Positions 13,255 through 21,344 of a stretch of DNA of 64,000 bases are shown piece by piece. Numbering within the stretch: the stretch's first letter is position 1; every line of letters begins with the position of its first letter. The stretch covers positions 20,460,001 through 20,524,000 of the forward strand of contig CP093831.1 in NCBI GenBank assembly GCA_033063855.1. Direction: 5' to 3'. A model generated the notes under the pieces. That model ran no database searches. It saw only the letters and a list, made by a program, of their open reading frames with translations, and was not told where the DNA came from. This DNA is from Smittia aterrima (lineage: Eukaryota > Arthropoda > Insecta > Diptera > Chironomidae). Position numbers and translations under genes: made by a program.

Positions 13255-14133
13255 TTATGACTTCGTTCTCACTCTATTCTTCAGGGAATGTAAACGAAGT
13301 CGCTTTTGGCGCTTTCTACGCTTTTTGGCGTTCAACTCAGCGTAATTATCATCACCATTTTCATCATAATCTTCGTTATCTGATTCAGCTTCGGCTTCAA
13401 TTTTTGGTTGCGGCTCAAATGATTCTTGTGAAACCAAAGGATAATTCCCCTCATCATAAACTCCAGGTTCTTCGTCGAATTCTTCTTCATTATAAATAAT
13501 TTCATCGTCGTCTGAGAACTCTTCATTTGTCCTTGGATCTTCAGCTAATGTTTTCGCTGTTGTTGCCGGTTCAATCTTTGTTGTTCTGTTTGTAGTTGGC
13601 TGAACATCTGTTTCTTTAATAATCATAACCGTCGGCCTCGATGTACTCGGCGGATGTTTAGTAACTTGGACATTTGTTTTCCAGGGAAGTATATTTGTAT
13701 AATCTGGGTTATTGTTCTCGCGTGGATTCGGTTTAATTGTCGGCTTTGTCATCCGAATTGTGAATAAATTGTTTAAATTTGGAGCTTTGGTCGTTGGTGA
13801 TGTGGGACGGTGGTAAGCCGTGGTGGGAATTGGCGAGAGTGTGGTCGTTGCTGGACTCGTCACGACTTCAACAGTTTTATTTGCTTTGGTGCAATTCATG
13901 TCTGTTGAGTAGGAATCCCTTGCCAGAAAATCGTTCAAGTCTCTCTCGTTGTGACTGAAATGCGGCGGAACCCGACGAGTTTCAAATATTTCTACCACTT
14001 GCACATAATTCTTTCTCGGATGCTTTTTCTCATACTTGCGATAAATTAACTTAGAGGGAAGCTTTGAGGAATTCACGACACACAGCACCGTCGACATCAA
14101 CAGCAGAGTTCCAAGAATTTTGACGCCCGCCAT
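13255..14133 (-). CDS. Secreted Thr/Pro-rich, acidic-then-basic protein (P4)
   Basis: A single-exon 292-residue protein starting MAGVKILGTLLLMSTVLCVV, a clear signal peptide. Residues roughly 85-200 are Thr/Pro-rich (VTSPATTTLSPIPTT and similar), as in O-glycosylated mucin-like linkers. Then comes a strongly acidic block rich in D, E and Y (SDDDEIIYNEEEFDEEP), and finally a basic tail (AKKRRKRQKRLRLH...). Only a single Cys is visible in the mature part and the Cys-pair tail of its neighbours is absent. It lies in the same orientation and spacing as the cluster, so co-regulation is possible. No family was recognised. The acidic plus cationic architecture could suit an extracellular matrix or peptide-carrier role, but that is inference. 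Confidence 0.75.
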   Translation of the reverse strand: MAGVKILGTLLLMSTVLCVVNSSKLPSKLIYRKYEKKHPRKNYVQVVEIFETRRVPPHFSHNERDLNDFLARDSYSTDMNCTKANKTVEVVTSPATTTLSPIPTTAYHRPTSPTTKAPNLNNLFTIRMTKPTIKPNPRENNNPDYTNILPWKTNVQVTKHPPSTSRPTVMIIKETDVQPTTNRTTKIEPATTAKTLAEDPRTNEEFSDDDEIIYNEEEFDEEPGVYDEGNYPLVSQESFEPQPKIEAEAESDNEDYDENGDDNYAELNAKKRRKRQKRLRLHSLKNRVRTKS

Positions 14134-14225
14134 GATGCGAAAGAATTTTGCTACTAAGCTTAAACATTTTTGTCAAAAAAATCTCCTGTTGATAACCTCT
14201 AAGCGTAACTTTCATGAGAACTCGA

Positions 14226-14489
14226 TTAATATTTCAGAGAGTAAATCAGTCGACATTTCCCGTTGACTGGCGTGTAGCCCCTCTGGCAAATTTCAGGAGC
14301 GTAGAAGATATTTCCTACAATCGGATCCGTTTGATGTGAGATTGGATCAAATTTGTTTTGTTGGCGTGTATTGGTAGGTGGTAGCCGTTGAGGATGAAAG
14401 CATGGCCAATGACAGCATGGAGCTTGTGAATGAACTCCCGTGATTGAAAACGCAAAAACAAAACAAAGAAATCCAAGAATCAATTTCAT
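14226..14489 (-). CDS. Small secreted peptide with C-terminal Cys pair (P5)
   Basis: An 87-residue single-exon protein. I chose the ATG at 14489 because it gives a compact signal peptide (MKLILGFLCFVFAFSI); an in-frame ATG at 14504 would add five residues. The mature part begins with a Cys-rich patch, QAPCCHWPCFHPQ, then a linker, then IVGNIFYAPEICQRGYTPVN and GKCRLIYSLKY. The tail spacing is C-x10-C-R-hydrophobic, the cluster signature, with the A-P lead-in. A clear TATA box lies upstream at about 14536-14543. With five cysteines it may carry two structural units. Function is unknown. Confidence 0.83.
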   Translation of the reverse strand: MKLILGFLCFVFAFSITGVHSQAPCCHWPCFHPQRLPPTNTRQQNKFDPISHQTDPIVGNIFYAPEICQRGYTPVNGKCRLIYSLKY

Positions 14490-14533
14490 TTTTAAACAAA
14501 GCAAACTACAAAAGTACGTTCTCCCTGAAATAT

Positions 14534-14545
14534 TTTATTTATACT
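14534..14545 (-). promoter_or_regulatory. TATA box of P5
   Basis: The reverse strand reads AGTATAAATAAAATA about 50 bp upstream of the P5 start codon, at a distance compatible with a short 5' UTR. Position and sequence only; no initiator consensus stands out. Confidence 0.5.
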
Positions 14546-14572
14546 GATCTTTCCTGACAAATGCATTTCATT

Positions 14573-15456
14573 TTAATCATAAACTGTCCTGCAACGACCG
14601 TTGATAAACTTTTGATTGTCGCGACATTTATTGGGAGCGAAAAAAATAGCAAAATTCGCTCTACCGATCGTCGTCTCCTCTTCGCCTCCCTCTCCTTCTC
14701 CCTCAGCAGTGTCTACAATGATAAACAGAATTCTTGATAACCCTTTGATCTTTTTGAATCCCACGTTTGTTGACACAGTAGTGAAATAATGTAAACAAAG
14801 TAAATCGGAATAAACGAGAGATTTTATTTCAATTGACGAATTATTTGATGATGCACCATTTACTTTGCCAACAAATTCATTACTCAATAAGCTTTACCTT
14901 GAGTATTCTCTCCTTCCTCGTCTGCATCGCGTCGCGGCCTTGAGTAAGCCCGTCTCGCTGTGTCATCGTTGAAATAAGCCATTCGAATATCAATGGGATG
15001 ATCCAAACCTTCATAGCCCGGCAGTGAAGTTGATGATGGCTCGTAGATTAAAGAATCTTCTTTATCAACGGTAACAGAGGAGCGAGTTGTCGTTGTTGAG
15101 TATCGACTTGATTCTTCACTTTTAGGTTGACTTGTTGAGGTTGAAGTTCGAATTGATTCTCCCCCTTTAGGCTGATTTGTCGTGGTTGGATTCGAAATTG
15201 AATCTCTATCGTTGGACGGAACTGTTGTCATTTGGTGAGAGAAGAACTCAAGCTTCTTTATAAAAAGCTCTTGTAATATACTAAGTTTTTGAGCAAACCT
15301 TCGATGTCCCTCTGCAAACGTGCAGTTAGCATTTTCAATTAACCTCACGAACTTATCGGACGACATCTCCGCCTCTTTGCATCTGTGCGAATAAAAGGCA
15401 TCGATTTGACAAATTGTGAGAACCAACGCAAAAATCACGAGAACAAAACGTTTCAT
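14573..15456 (-). CDS. Secreted Ser/Thr-rich protein with C-terminal Cys pair, two exons (P6)
   Basis: Two reading frames join as one gene. Exon 1 is 15456-14898 (donor CAAG|gtaaag) and exon 2 is 14712-14573 (acceptor attgtag). The phase-1 join keeps frame and gives 232 residues. Exon 1 holds a signal peptide (MKRFVLVIFALVLTICQI), a Cys-containing helical N-part (SHRCKEAEMSSDKFVRLIEN), a Ser/Thr-rich linker with TTTNQPK/STSTSQPK near-repeats, and the PIDIRMAYF motif. A basic site (SRPRRDA) could be cleaved by a proprotein convertase. Exon 2 has a Glu/Gly run, then FFAPNKCRDNQKFINGRCRT and VYD: the cluster tail with C-x10-C. ATCAGTTCG near 15517 is a plausible initiator. Function is unknown. 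Confidence 0.8.
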
Positions 15457-15661
15457 CTCCGACTAAATATTGACTAGCGGATATGAGTACTGTTGAGGCT
15501 AACGTAGTTAACGAACTGATTGAATACATCGTAAGATTATTGCTCTTTAGCTATGGCTACGCAGTGTGGGGATGTGCGAATGTGTTGAGGAGATCATCAG
15601 TGAAAAAATCTATTCTGTACCTGATCTTTATTGTTTCGGACGATTCTTCTTAAGCATAAAC

Positions 15662-16245
15662 TCAGACAATCTGGCAATTGCCTTTAACTAAGATTTGATT
15701 TTCAGGGCAGACCAAAGGCGCTTTGATAACTTCAAACTGCAAGGGAAGACCTGGCTCAATCTCTGCATTATTTTCAAGGACGAGAGAGCGTTTTGGACCT
15801 GCGAGACGAAATTTAAGGCTTCTCACTGCTTTTCTTTCATTGCGATCAACTAACCTTTTGTCGTTTGAAGCACTAAAATGTCTTTCATAATCTCCGCTAA
15901 TTCGTCAGTCATGTGATGACTCATTAGATCGTCTCGTTTCTCCTTCGTCTCACGTTTTGTTTTCCTTCTTACACCAACTTCTTCATAATCTTCTTCGTCT
16001 CTTACGCGAACATCGATGTTTTGTAATTGGTAGTCACCGACTTTTCTGTCGCTTGAGAACAAGTTTTTCAACTCTTCATATCCCTTAACTGCAACATTTG
16101 ACACTTTCGATCCGAACGATTTAACTCCGTCTTTTACTTTTTGGTATGTTGAAGATTCTGTTACATTCACATCTTCCGCCGGGAAACAATTAACGAAATT
16201 AATGGTCAGCAAGGCAAGACAAAACAATGAAATTAAAAATCTCAT
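15662..16245 (-). CDS. Secreted amphipathic protein with C-terminal Cys pair, two exons (P7)
   Basis: Exon 1 is 16245-15855 (donor AAAG|gttagt) and exon 2 is 15798-15662 (acceptor tcgcag). The phase-1 join gives 175 residues. It has a signal peptide (MRFLISLFCLALLTINFVN), then a lysine-rich amphipathic helix region (YQKVKDGVKSFGSKVSNVAV), the IDVRV motif, and a basic dibasic-rich stretch (VRRKTKRETKEKRDD) that could be processed. Exon 2 ends KAPLVCPENQILVKGNCQIV, the cluster tail with C-x10-C but Q instead of R after the second Cys. The helical part and IDVRV resemble P16, so they are probably paralogs. ATCAGTTCTTG about 45 bp upstream is a likely initiator. Function is unknown. Confidence 0.8.
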
Positions 16246-16468
16246 TTTAAAACGCGAGCTTTGGCTGTCAAGCTTTCAACAAGAACTGATTTTAAAGCAA
16301 ACAAACTCGCGTGTATTCGTATTAATAGATCATTCCGTCAGTGTTGGTCGTCATTGCTGATTCTTTATTCGCTCACTTTACAATCGCCATACATAAGTTA
16401 AAGATTTGATTGTGAGAGAAATATTTTTCTCAGAATAAACTTTTAATTATCAATTAAATACTTTTAGC

Positions 16469-16811
16469 TCAGTAATTCCAAGTCCCAGTTTCGATAAAAT
16501 TTTCACTTTCGTCTGGTTCAGTTGCTAAATAATTTAAAATAATTAAATGCTTTTAATCAGAAAGTTAACATTAACTTACATGTCGTTGATTCTGTTGTTG
16601 AGTAACCGAAGAATGGATTTGCGGCTGGATCAACAACTTTGGCTGTTTCTTTTATAACTTCGAATGGAACGTAGGGGATTCTTACAAACGAACTTATTCC
16701 GTCATTAAACGGTAAATGTCGTGCTACGGGAGCAATTTCGCTGATTGCATAACTTTCACACAAATCGATTGCGAGGATAACTGAAAGAATAATAATTATT
16801 TTCGACTTCAT
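16469..16811 (-). CDS. Small secreted protein without the Cys-pair tail, two exons (P8)
   Basis: Exon 1 is 16811-16580 (donor ACAT|gtaagt) and exon 2 is 16524-16469 (acceptor atttag), joined in phase 1 to give 95 residues. It has a signal peptide (KIIIILSVILAIDLCESYA), a mature region containing VRIPYVPFEVIKETAKVV, then an acidic Ser/Thr tail (STTESTTSTEPDES...) ending TWNY. The FEVIK string also occurs just before the Cys pair in P7, so P8 may be a relative that lost the Cys tail. No cysteine remains in the mature part. Without splicing the frame stops four codons past the donor, so the two-exon model rests on splice consensus only. Confidence 0.65.
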
Positions 16812-17023
16812 CTTGCGACACGAGCTTCAACTTTGAATTGTTCCCGAAAAAGTTGTGGTAACTGCGAAGTTGTTTACTTATTTGTCTTCAAAAATATCGG
16901 ACAACGTCACGTTCTGGAACTTCCAGACTGGAAGATAAACAAATTGAATAATAATTTGGAATCTCAGATATATTTAAAGCCAACGACCTCTTAAAATATT
17001 TTTTATTTCAGTGGAAATTAATT

Positions 17024-17431
17024 TCAATTTTGTTTCTTCATGCAACGTCCGGCTTTGTCTTTTTTTTCATTAGGCAAGCATCCAGTCTCTGGGACAATGT
17101 CAAACAAGAATCTGTTGTCGAAATCTGAAGAATTTCCCGAGGTTTGCTCTTCGGAATATCCTACCAAAGTAATCGGTTTAACTGTTGAGTTCCTTTCCAA
17201 AGATGTAAAGTTTGCTGGTTGATCTGTCGAATTCCTGAAGTAGAAATCTTTAAATTTAATTCGCTTAACCTCTGACAAATACACTTACTCAAACCGATGT
17301 GATGAACATATTCCTTCATGGCGAACTTTGATGCCATCTCTAAAACACTTTTTATGTTCGTTCTTCCTGACATTGCCGGCGTGAATTGCAAACACAAGAA
17401 CTAAAAATATTATAAAACATTGAAGCTTCAT
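17024..17431 (-). CDS. Small secreted protein with two Cys-pair units, two exons (P9)
   Basis: Exon 1 is 17431-17289 (donor TTTGA|gtaagt) and exon 2 is 17234-17024 (acceptor acttcag), a phase-2 join giving 117 residues. It has a signal peptide (MKLQCFIIFLVLVFAIHA). Exon 1 carries a first Cys pair, KKCFRDGIKVRHEGICSSH (C-x12-C). Exon 2 has N-glycosylation-like NFT/NST sites and ends VPETGCLPNEKKDKAGRCMK plus KQN (C-x11-C). It therefore looks like a duplicated version of the cluster's tail unit, one per exon. The second Cys is followed by M-K rather than R. Function is unknown. Confidence 0.75.
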
Positions 17432-17583
17432 CGCGAGAATCTTATAAAATTTGACACTGTCCTCTTGTCGAGCTAATCATGAACTGAAATTTTTATTTCG
17501 CTCGGAAAATAAATTACATGAGACTCTCAACATGAGAGTGATTATAAATTTTCAAAAATATTTTAATTCTCCTAATGATTTGT

Positions 17584-17925
17584 TTATTTAAGTCTCGCGA
17601 CCTTTCTGCATTTTCCTCTTCTATCCATCTTTAGATTTCCCGGACAAGGATTAGGAGTGATCGCGATGAAAAATAATCCTTTATCAATTGTCTCGTTTTT
17701 TCCCGTATCTTCGATATCCTCAAAACTAAATGTATCTGTAATTGTTGAGCTAAAAAAAATTATTATAAAATATTTTCTAGGAGTCGCGAGAATTACCCAC
17801 TTTTTACTTGAATTTTCTAGATTGATCAGAGTCAAATTTGTTGATGACTCAAACTGAGTAACCACAGCGACTAAACAAATTAAAAGTGTAATAGCAAAAA
17901 GCATGTGAGAGACACTGTGACACAT
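17584..17925 (-). CDS. Small secreted peptide with C-terminal Cys pair (P10)
   Basis: The frame is open through the whole interval (113 residues). A 51-base intron, 17800-17750 (gtgggt...ttttttttag), fits in frame and gives exon 1 17925-17801, exon 2 17749-17584 and 96 residues. I prefer the spliced form because the retained part reads as AT-rich junk. It has a signal peptide (HMLFAITLLICLVAVV), an acidic middle (FSFEDIEDTGKNETIDKG), and a tail ITPNPCPGNLKMDRRGKCRK: C-x11-C-R-K, with the P-x-x-D-R-R-G-K core close to P11 and P15. A CTTGATAAGAC motif lies about 50 bp upstream. Function is unknown. Confidence 0.78.
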   Translation of the reverse strand: MCHSVSHMLFAITLLICLVAVVTQFESSTNLTLINLENSSKKWVILATPRKYFIIIFFSSTITDTFSFEDIEDTGKNETIDKGLFFIAITPNPCPGNLKMDRRGKCRKVARLK

Positions 17926-17973
17926 TCTGGACTAAAACAAATCTTAATAATAAACTCTCTTGCGATTTGAAAA

Positions 17974-17986
17974 GTCTTATCAAGAG
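17974..17986 (-). promoter_or_regulatory. GATA-type motif upstream of P10
   Basis: The reverse strand reads CTTGATAAGAC, 50-60 bases before the P10 start codon. It matches the TTGATAAGA core found before P13 and P14. The role is inferred. Confidence 0.4.
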
Positions 17987-18026
17987 CAATTTTATTTTTA
18001 ATATGAAATTTGATTTTATTAACAAA

Positions 18027-18263
18027 TTACGTCTCAAAAACTTTTGTGCAACGTCCTCGTCTATTTGGTCGAGTTCCTTCAGGACAACGTGATTGTGATT
18101 TCTTCGGCCCACAACCCATGAGGCAAGCGTCGTTAATATTGCCATGATTGAATGATAACTCTGCTGTCTTCAGATCTTCATTGTTCCGATTACTGTCACC
18201 GACGGAAAACTCGACACAGAGCAAGATCATCGCTGAAAAAATTAGCAGCAATGTGATCCTCAT
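18027..18263 (-). CDS. Small secreted peptide with C-terminal Cys pair (P11)
   Basis: A single-exon 78-residue protein. I chose the ATG at 18263, which starts a standard signal peptide (MRITLLLIFSAMILLCVEFS); the open frame continues upstream without signal-like sequence. The mature part contains four cysteines: DACLMGCGPKKSQSRCPEGT, then RPNRRGRCTKVFET. The tail unit is C-x11-C with the CPxGxxPxxRGxC pattern. The extra C-x3-C pair could add a second disulfide. Function is unknown. Confidence 0.83.
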   Translation of the reverse strand: MRITLLLIFSAMILLCVEFSVGDSNRNNEDLKTAELSFNHGNINDACLMGCGPKKSQSRCPEGTRPNRRGRCTKVFET

Positions 18264-18485
18264 GATGAGATGGTAATTAAAAGTTGTAAGGCAGAGTAGC
18301 TTTGAAATAAACTTTTCGAATATGTTGTGAATGCTTGAATGCTCGATCACAAATTGAATTTCTTAAACTTTTCCTCTCACTCGCTATAGAGAGCAGAATA
18401 ATCTTTTTGAAATAATAAAGCAAAATGTTTAAAAATGTTTTATTTCATCACTCATAGCGTCTCTCGAATTGATCACTTTTGCGAT

Positions 18486-18650
18486 TCACGCCCGTGTAAC
18501 ACAAGCTTTATGTTTATGACTCCAAAAGTATCCTACAGGACACGATGGTGTTCGATTTCGAATATTTATTAAATTGACCATCTGAACATTTCCAAAGGAA
18601 GGTCCTAGCAGCAAAATCAACGTGAACAGCCACAATAATAAATTTTTCAT
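18486..18650 (-). CDS. Small secreted peptide with C-terminal Cys pair (P12)
   Basis: A single-exon 54-residue protein starting at the ATG at 18650 (MKNLLLWLFTLILLLGPSFG, signal peptide), with a very short mature peptide VQMVNLINIRNRTPSCPVGY then FWSHKHKACVTRA. The unit is C-x12-C with a W-S-x-K-H core. It forms a recent tandem triplet with P13 and P14 (same signal start, same CPxGxxWSxxHxxC tail, same 5' flank). The open frame extends upstream to 18959, but that part lies across the shared promoter and is not coding. It may be a mature peptide of about 34 residues; an antimicrobial or signalling role is possible but unshown. Confidence 0.85.
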   Translation of the reverse strand: MKNLLLWLFTLILLLGPSFGNVQMVNLINIRNRTPSCPVGYFWSHKHKACVTRA

Positions 18651-18760
18651 TTTAACTTGTTGAGAAGTTGAACGACGAATGAAATAATCGAGCTGAATCG
18701 AATAAAATATAAACCCTGAGCTAATCTCATTTTTATTTATTATCAATACATTTGCTCTCA
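18651..18760 (-). promoter_or_regulatory. Duplicated promoter and 5' UTR module of P12
   Basis: The 38 bases before the ATG (plus strand 18651-18690, aacttgttgagaagttgaac then gacgaatgaaat) match those before P13 and P14. Further upstream are a TATA-like TTTATATTTTATT near 18698-18711 and a TTATCAATACATTTGCTC element at 18740-18757 (GATA-type core without the final G) shared with the other two copies. Confidence 0.6.
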
Positions 18761-18987
18761 ATTGATGTGTAAGTGCAAAGTTTGCACAAATATTCGCTGT
18801 GGGCTGGATTTCTGCGAAATTGAACTTTGAAGAGGGAGATTGTGTATGAAGAATAACTTTAAATTGGCCTCTCAATGTTTTCTCTTTTTCTATTGAAATA
18901 TTTGAGAGCAAAGTGATATTTTGTAAATAAAGAAAACTATTTAAAACATTCAACAACATTTTATTTAATGAAATTTACATCAATTTT

Positions 18988-19170
18988 TCATGAAGTAGTT
19001 CCTCCTCCACCTCTTGCCTGCTTTAGACATGAATTGTGTTTGTTGCTCCACAAATATCCAGAAGGACACGACTGTTGAATGTTAATTATTCGTTCATGAA
19101 CAAGTTTTGTACGCTGCGCTAGTCCTAATGTGAAGAACAATGCGAAAAGCCACAAAAATATTTTACTCAT
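18988..19170 (-). CDS. Small secreted peptide with C-terminal Cys pair (P13)
   Basis: A 60-residue single-exon protein with ATG at 19170. It has a signal peptide (MSKIFLWLFALFFTLGLAQ), mature RTKLVHERIINIQQSCPSGY then LWSNKHNSCLKQ, and a Gly-rich end ARGGGGTTS found in no other member. The Cys unit is C-x12-C with W-S-N-K-H, clearly paralogous to P12 and P14. The lead-in IINIQ resembles the IINIP of P3, tying the triplet to the rest of the cluster. Function is unknown. Confidence 0.85.
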   Translation of the reverse strand: MSKIFLWLFALFFTLGLAQRTKLVHERIINIQQSCPSGYLWSNKHNSCLKQARGGGGTTS

Positions 19171-19260
19171 TGTTACTTGCTGCGAAATTGAATGACGAAT
19201 GAGAGATTCGAGAGAAATCTTTCGAAACAAAAAATATTCTTATCAATTTATTTGCTCTCA
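19171..19260 (-). promoter_or_regulatory. Duplicated promoter and 5' UTR module of P13
   Basis: The 5' flank (gttacttgctgcgaaattga then atgacgaatga) is a diverged copy of those of P12 and P14. CTTATCAATTTATTTGCTCT at 19239-19258 reads as AGAGCAAATAAATTGATAAG on the coding strand, placing a GATAAG motif about 70 bp before the start codon. Confidence 0.6.
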
Positions 19261-19355
19261 TTTGGCTTATCTGAGGTTGCGATTGGATTCTTGGAAATCG
19301 ATCGCAACAAACTCAATATTCCTCTTGATTGATTTTTAAACTTTCATATCGTGAC

Positions 19356-19562
19356 TCAATCCAGCGCAACGCATGCACGATGCCTTTTGCTCCAGGAAGT
19401 TCCAGCAGGACACGACAATTTCGGGTTTGGAATATCAAGTATATTTGATAGTAATTTACGGTGCGTTTGTCCTAGCTCAACTTTCTGATTTCCTTTGTGT
19501 AAACGACGCGCTTGTCCTAGCGCAAAAACCAACACGAAAAACCACAAAAATATTCTCTTCAT
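19356..19562 (-). CDS. Small secreted peptide with C-terminal Cys pair (P14)
   Basis: A 68-residue single-exon protein with ATG at 19562. It has a signal peptide (MKRIFLWFFVLVFALGQA), a mature part with a basic segment (RRLHKGNQKVELGQTHRKLL) not present in P12/P13, then IPNPKLSCPAGTSWSKRHRA and CVALD. The unit is C-x12-C with W-S-K-R-H. It lies just downstream of the odorant receptor's last exon; its promoter fills the roughly 136 bases between that stop codon and its own start. Function is unknown. Confidence 0.85.
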   Translation of the reverse strand: MKRIFLWFFVLVFALGQARRLHKGNQKVELGQTHRKLLSNILDIPNPKLSCPAGTSWSKRHRACVALD

Positions 19563-19660
19563 TGTAACTTGTTGAGAAATTGAACGACGAATGAAATGTT
19601 TAGCCGAAATCTTATTAAATTTACGTGCAAAATATTTCATTCTTATCAATAAATTTGCCT
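19563..19660 (-). promoter_or_regulatory. Duplicated promoter and 5' UTR module of P14
   Basis: Bases 19563-19597 (gtaacttgttgagaaattga then acgacgaatgaaat) are almost identical to the P12 flank. TCTTATCAATAAATTTGCC at 19641-19659 is the GATA-containing element. It ends only about 40 bases from the odorant receptor stop codon at 19699. Confidence 0.62.
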
Positions 19661-19698
19661 TCTGAGAAGCCGCTTCTCGTTGAGGTTGCGATTGGATT

Positions 19699-21084
19699 CT
19701 AAGAAATTGATAGCAACAAAGTGTAGAGCGAGTAAGCAAAATCCAAAATCTAAAAAAATTAATCATGAAATTGTCAATCAAACAGAATACACTCTCACCT
19801 TCTGAAAAGTTTCCATGCTAACTGAATTAAATACTCCATCGAATCCTTTGATGTTTTGACACATCATGAGAACACAAAGCAAATCCTTACGTTGTTGGAT
19901 TGTCATCGTATACCATTTGACATCGTAAACGAAAGCCGTCAACTTCTCAACTCGAACGATGAATCGATTTCCCATCGAGCAGTAAATGAAAAGTTGAGAC
20001 AAGGTCGCCGATATGACAAAGTAAACAAACATCGATTCAAATGGGTCGCGGACAACTTTGAAGAGACACATGCAGAACAAGTACGAGAGCAGTGTGAATT
20101 CTATCAGAAAACTGAATCTCAAAAGATCCTGGACAGCGCGATAGAACTTGAAAACGATGTAACTTTTCTTCACAACATCCTTGAGCTGCTCAGAGATCAG
20201 ATGAATGCGCATTGGATGATCAGTATCCGGATCTTGCGTGAGAGTATCCAATTTTTTAACCATCAACATCATCACATCGAGTCCCCAGCAACAATGATCC
20301 AAGAGAAGAAGATTTATCGGGAAATTCGTCAAGAACAAAATTGACCCAAAGATATCGATGGCTAAGTGATACGAGTAATTAACAATCCAATTAATCGTCC
20401 ACTGGCTTCCGTCAACTGGCAGGAAAGTGATGATAAAATTAAAAGGTAAAGCGTACTGATTCATCTTGACGAAGAAAACGCTCGCCATTAGAACGAAAGC
20501 AAGGGATGCCGATGACACACAGTAGCCGAAGATCATCATGAAATCCTTTTTGCAATATTCGCGCGACAGCTTGCACAATTCACTTTCTTTTTTATTTTCG
20601 AATGACTTCCTGTAAATAATCGATGAATTAATTTCAAGAAAGCTACAAGGATTAAATTTTCACCTGTCGCTAATGATCTGTTCAGAGAGAACTTTCAACT
20701 TGTCGAAGAAAAGCATCAGCAGAATTATGTAGCAAGTTTGCCGAACAAAAACGACTAGGTAAAGAAATCTTAGAGAAATTTTCGAGGTTTTCTTGCAGTG
20801 AGCTTACTTATCAATGCAGTGAGCTCGATCAAGTTCACAAAGCTCAAGTTGTTGAAGTGGGCAATTCCATAGCTCAAAATCACAATTACTGCAGTTATCT
20901 GAGTGATCGCAAATGTCACAAACCTTTAAAATAAAATTAATAAAAATATTCGCGAACACGGATAATCGGAAATTTACAGTTTTGAACGACGTTCAATTTG
21001 TTTTTCCATTTTCATTGGATTCAAAATTTTCAATCCCACTTTAACAAACTTTTCAATTCGGTCGATGTAAATCTTTGAACTCAT
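19699..21084 (-). CDS. Odorant receptor (insect 7tm_6 family), complete
   Basis: Five exons on the reverse strand: 21084-20978, 20923-20808, 20754-20664, 20609-19799 and 19749-19699. All introns are gt-ag and every join is in frame, giving 391 residues, typical for the family. Several long hydrophobic segments occur (for example VTFAITQITAVIVILSYGIA and LLRFSFLIEFTLLSYLFCMC). The C-terminal hallmark is present: LLCVLMMCQNIKGFDGVFNS, then METFQK, an intron, and ILDFAYSLYTLLLSIS. Family knowledge: these receptors form ligand-gated cation channels with Orco in olfactory neurons and have an inverted topology. The ligand cannot be predicted. It is the only membrane protein inside the secreted-peptide cluster and shares their strand. 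No break or frameshift is visible. Confidence 0.92.
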
Positions 21085-21344
21085 CTTCACTCTTGAATGT
21101 CCTGCGAACAACTAAAGGATATTCTGAACAAAATTGGCTCACGAGCGTAACTTTCGCTTGTTGAACTCTTCATTTGAGGCCTGAGAAGTTCCAGTTTGTT
21201 TAGACAAACACACGCGACGAAAACGAGAATGTCGAGTGAATTGATTGAATAAATTTTCCAGAAAATAAAACAGCTGCGCGTCATTCAAAGCCTTTGTGCA
21301 TTCGTTTATGTGAGAACTTTTCAATTTTATTTCCATTCACTTAA

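Noticed and set aside
17584..17925. Unspliced 113-residue form of P10 as the main product
   Set aside because: The middle segment translates AT-rich intron-like sequence with a T-run ending in tag; the spliced form is preferred, though retention is noted as a finding.
18651..18959. Upstream extension of the P12 frame
   Set aside because: It runs across the duplicated promoter and UTR and has no signal peptide; the internal ATG at 18650 gives a perfect one shared with P13 and P14.
19856..20344. 162-codon open frame on the plus strand
   Set aside because: It is the antisense of odorant receptor exon 4; the receptor frame has a family signature, splice sites and C-terminal hallmark, while this one has none.
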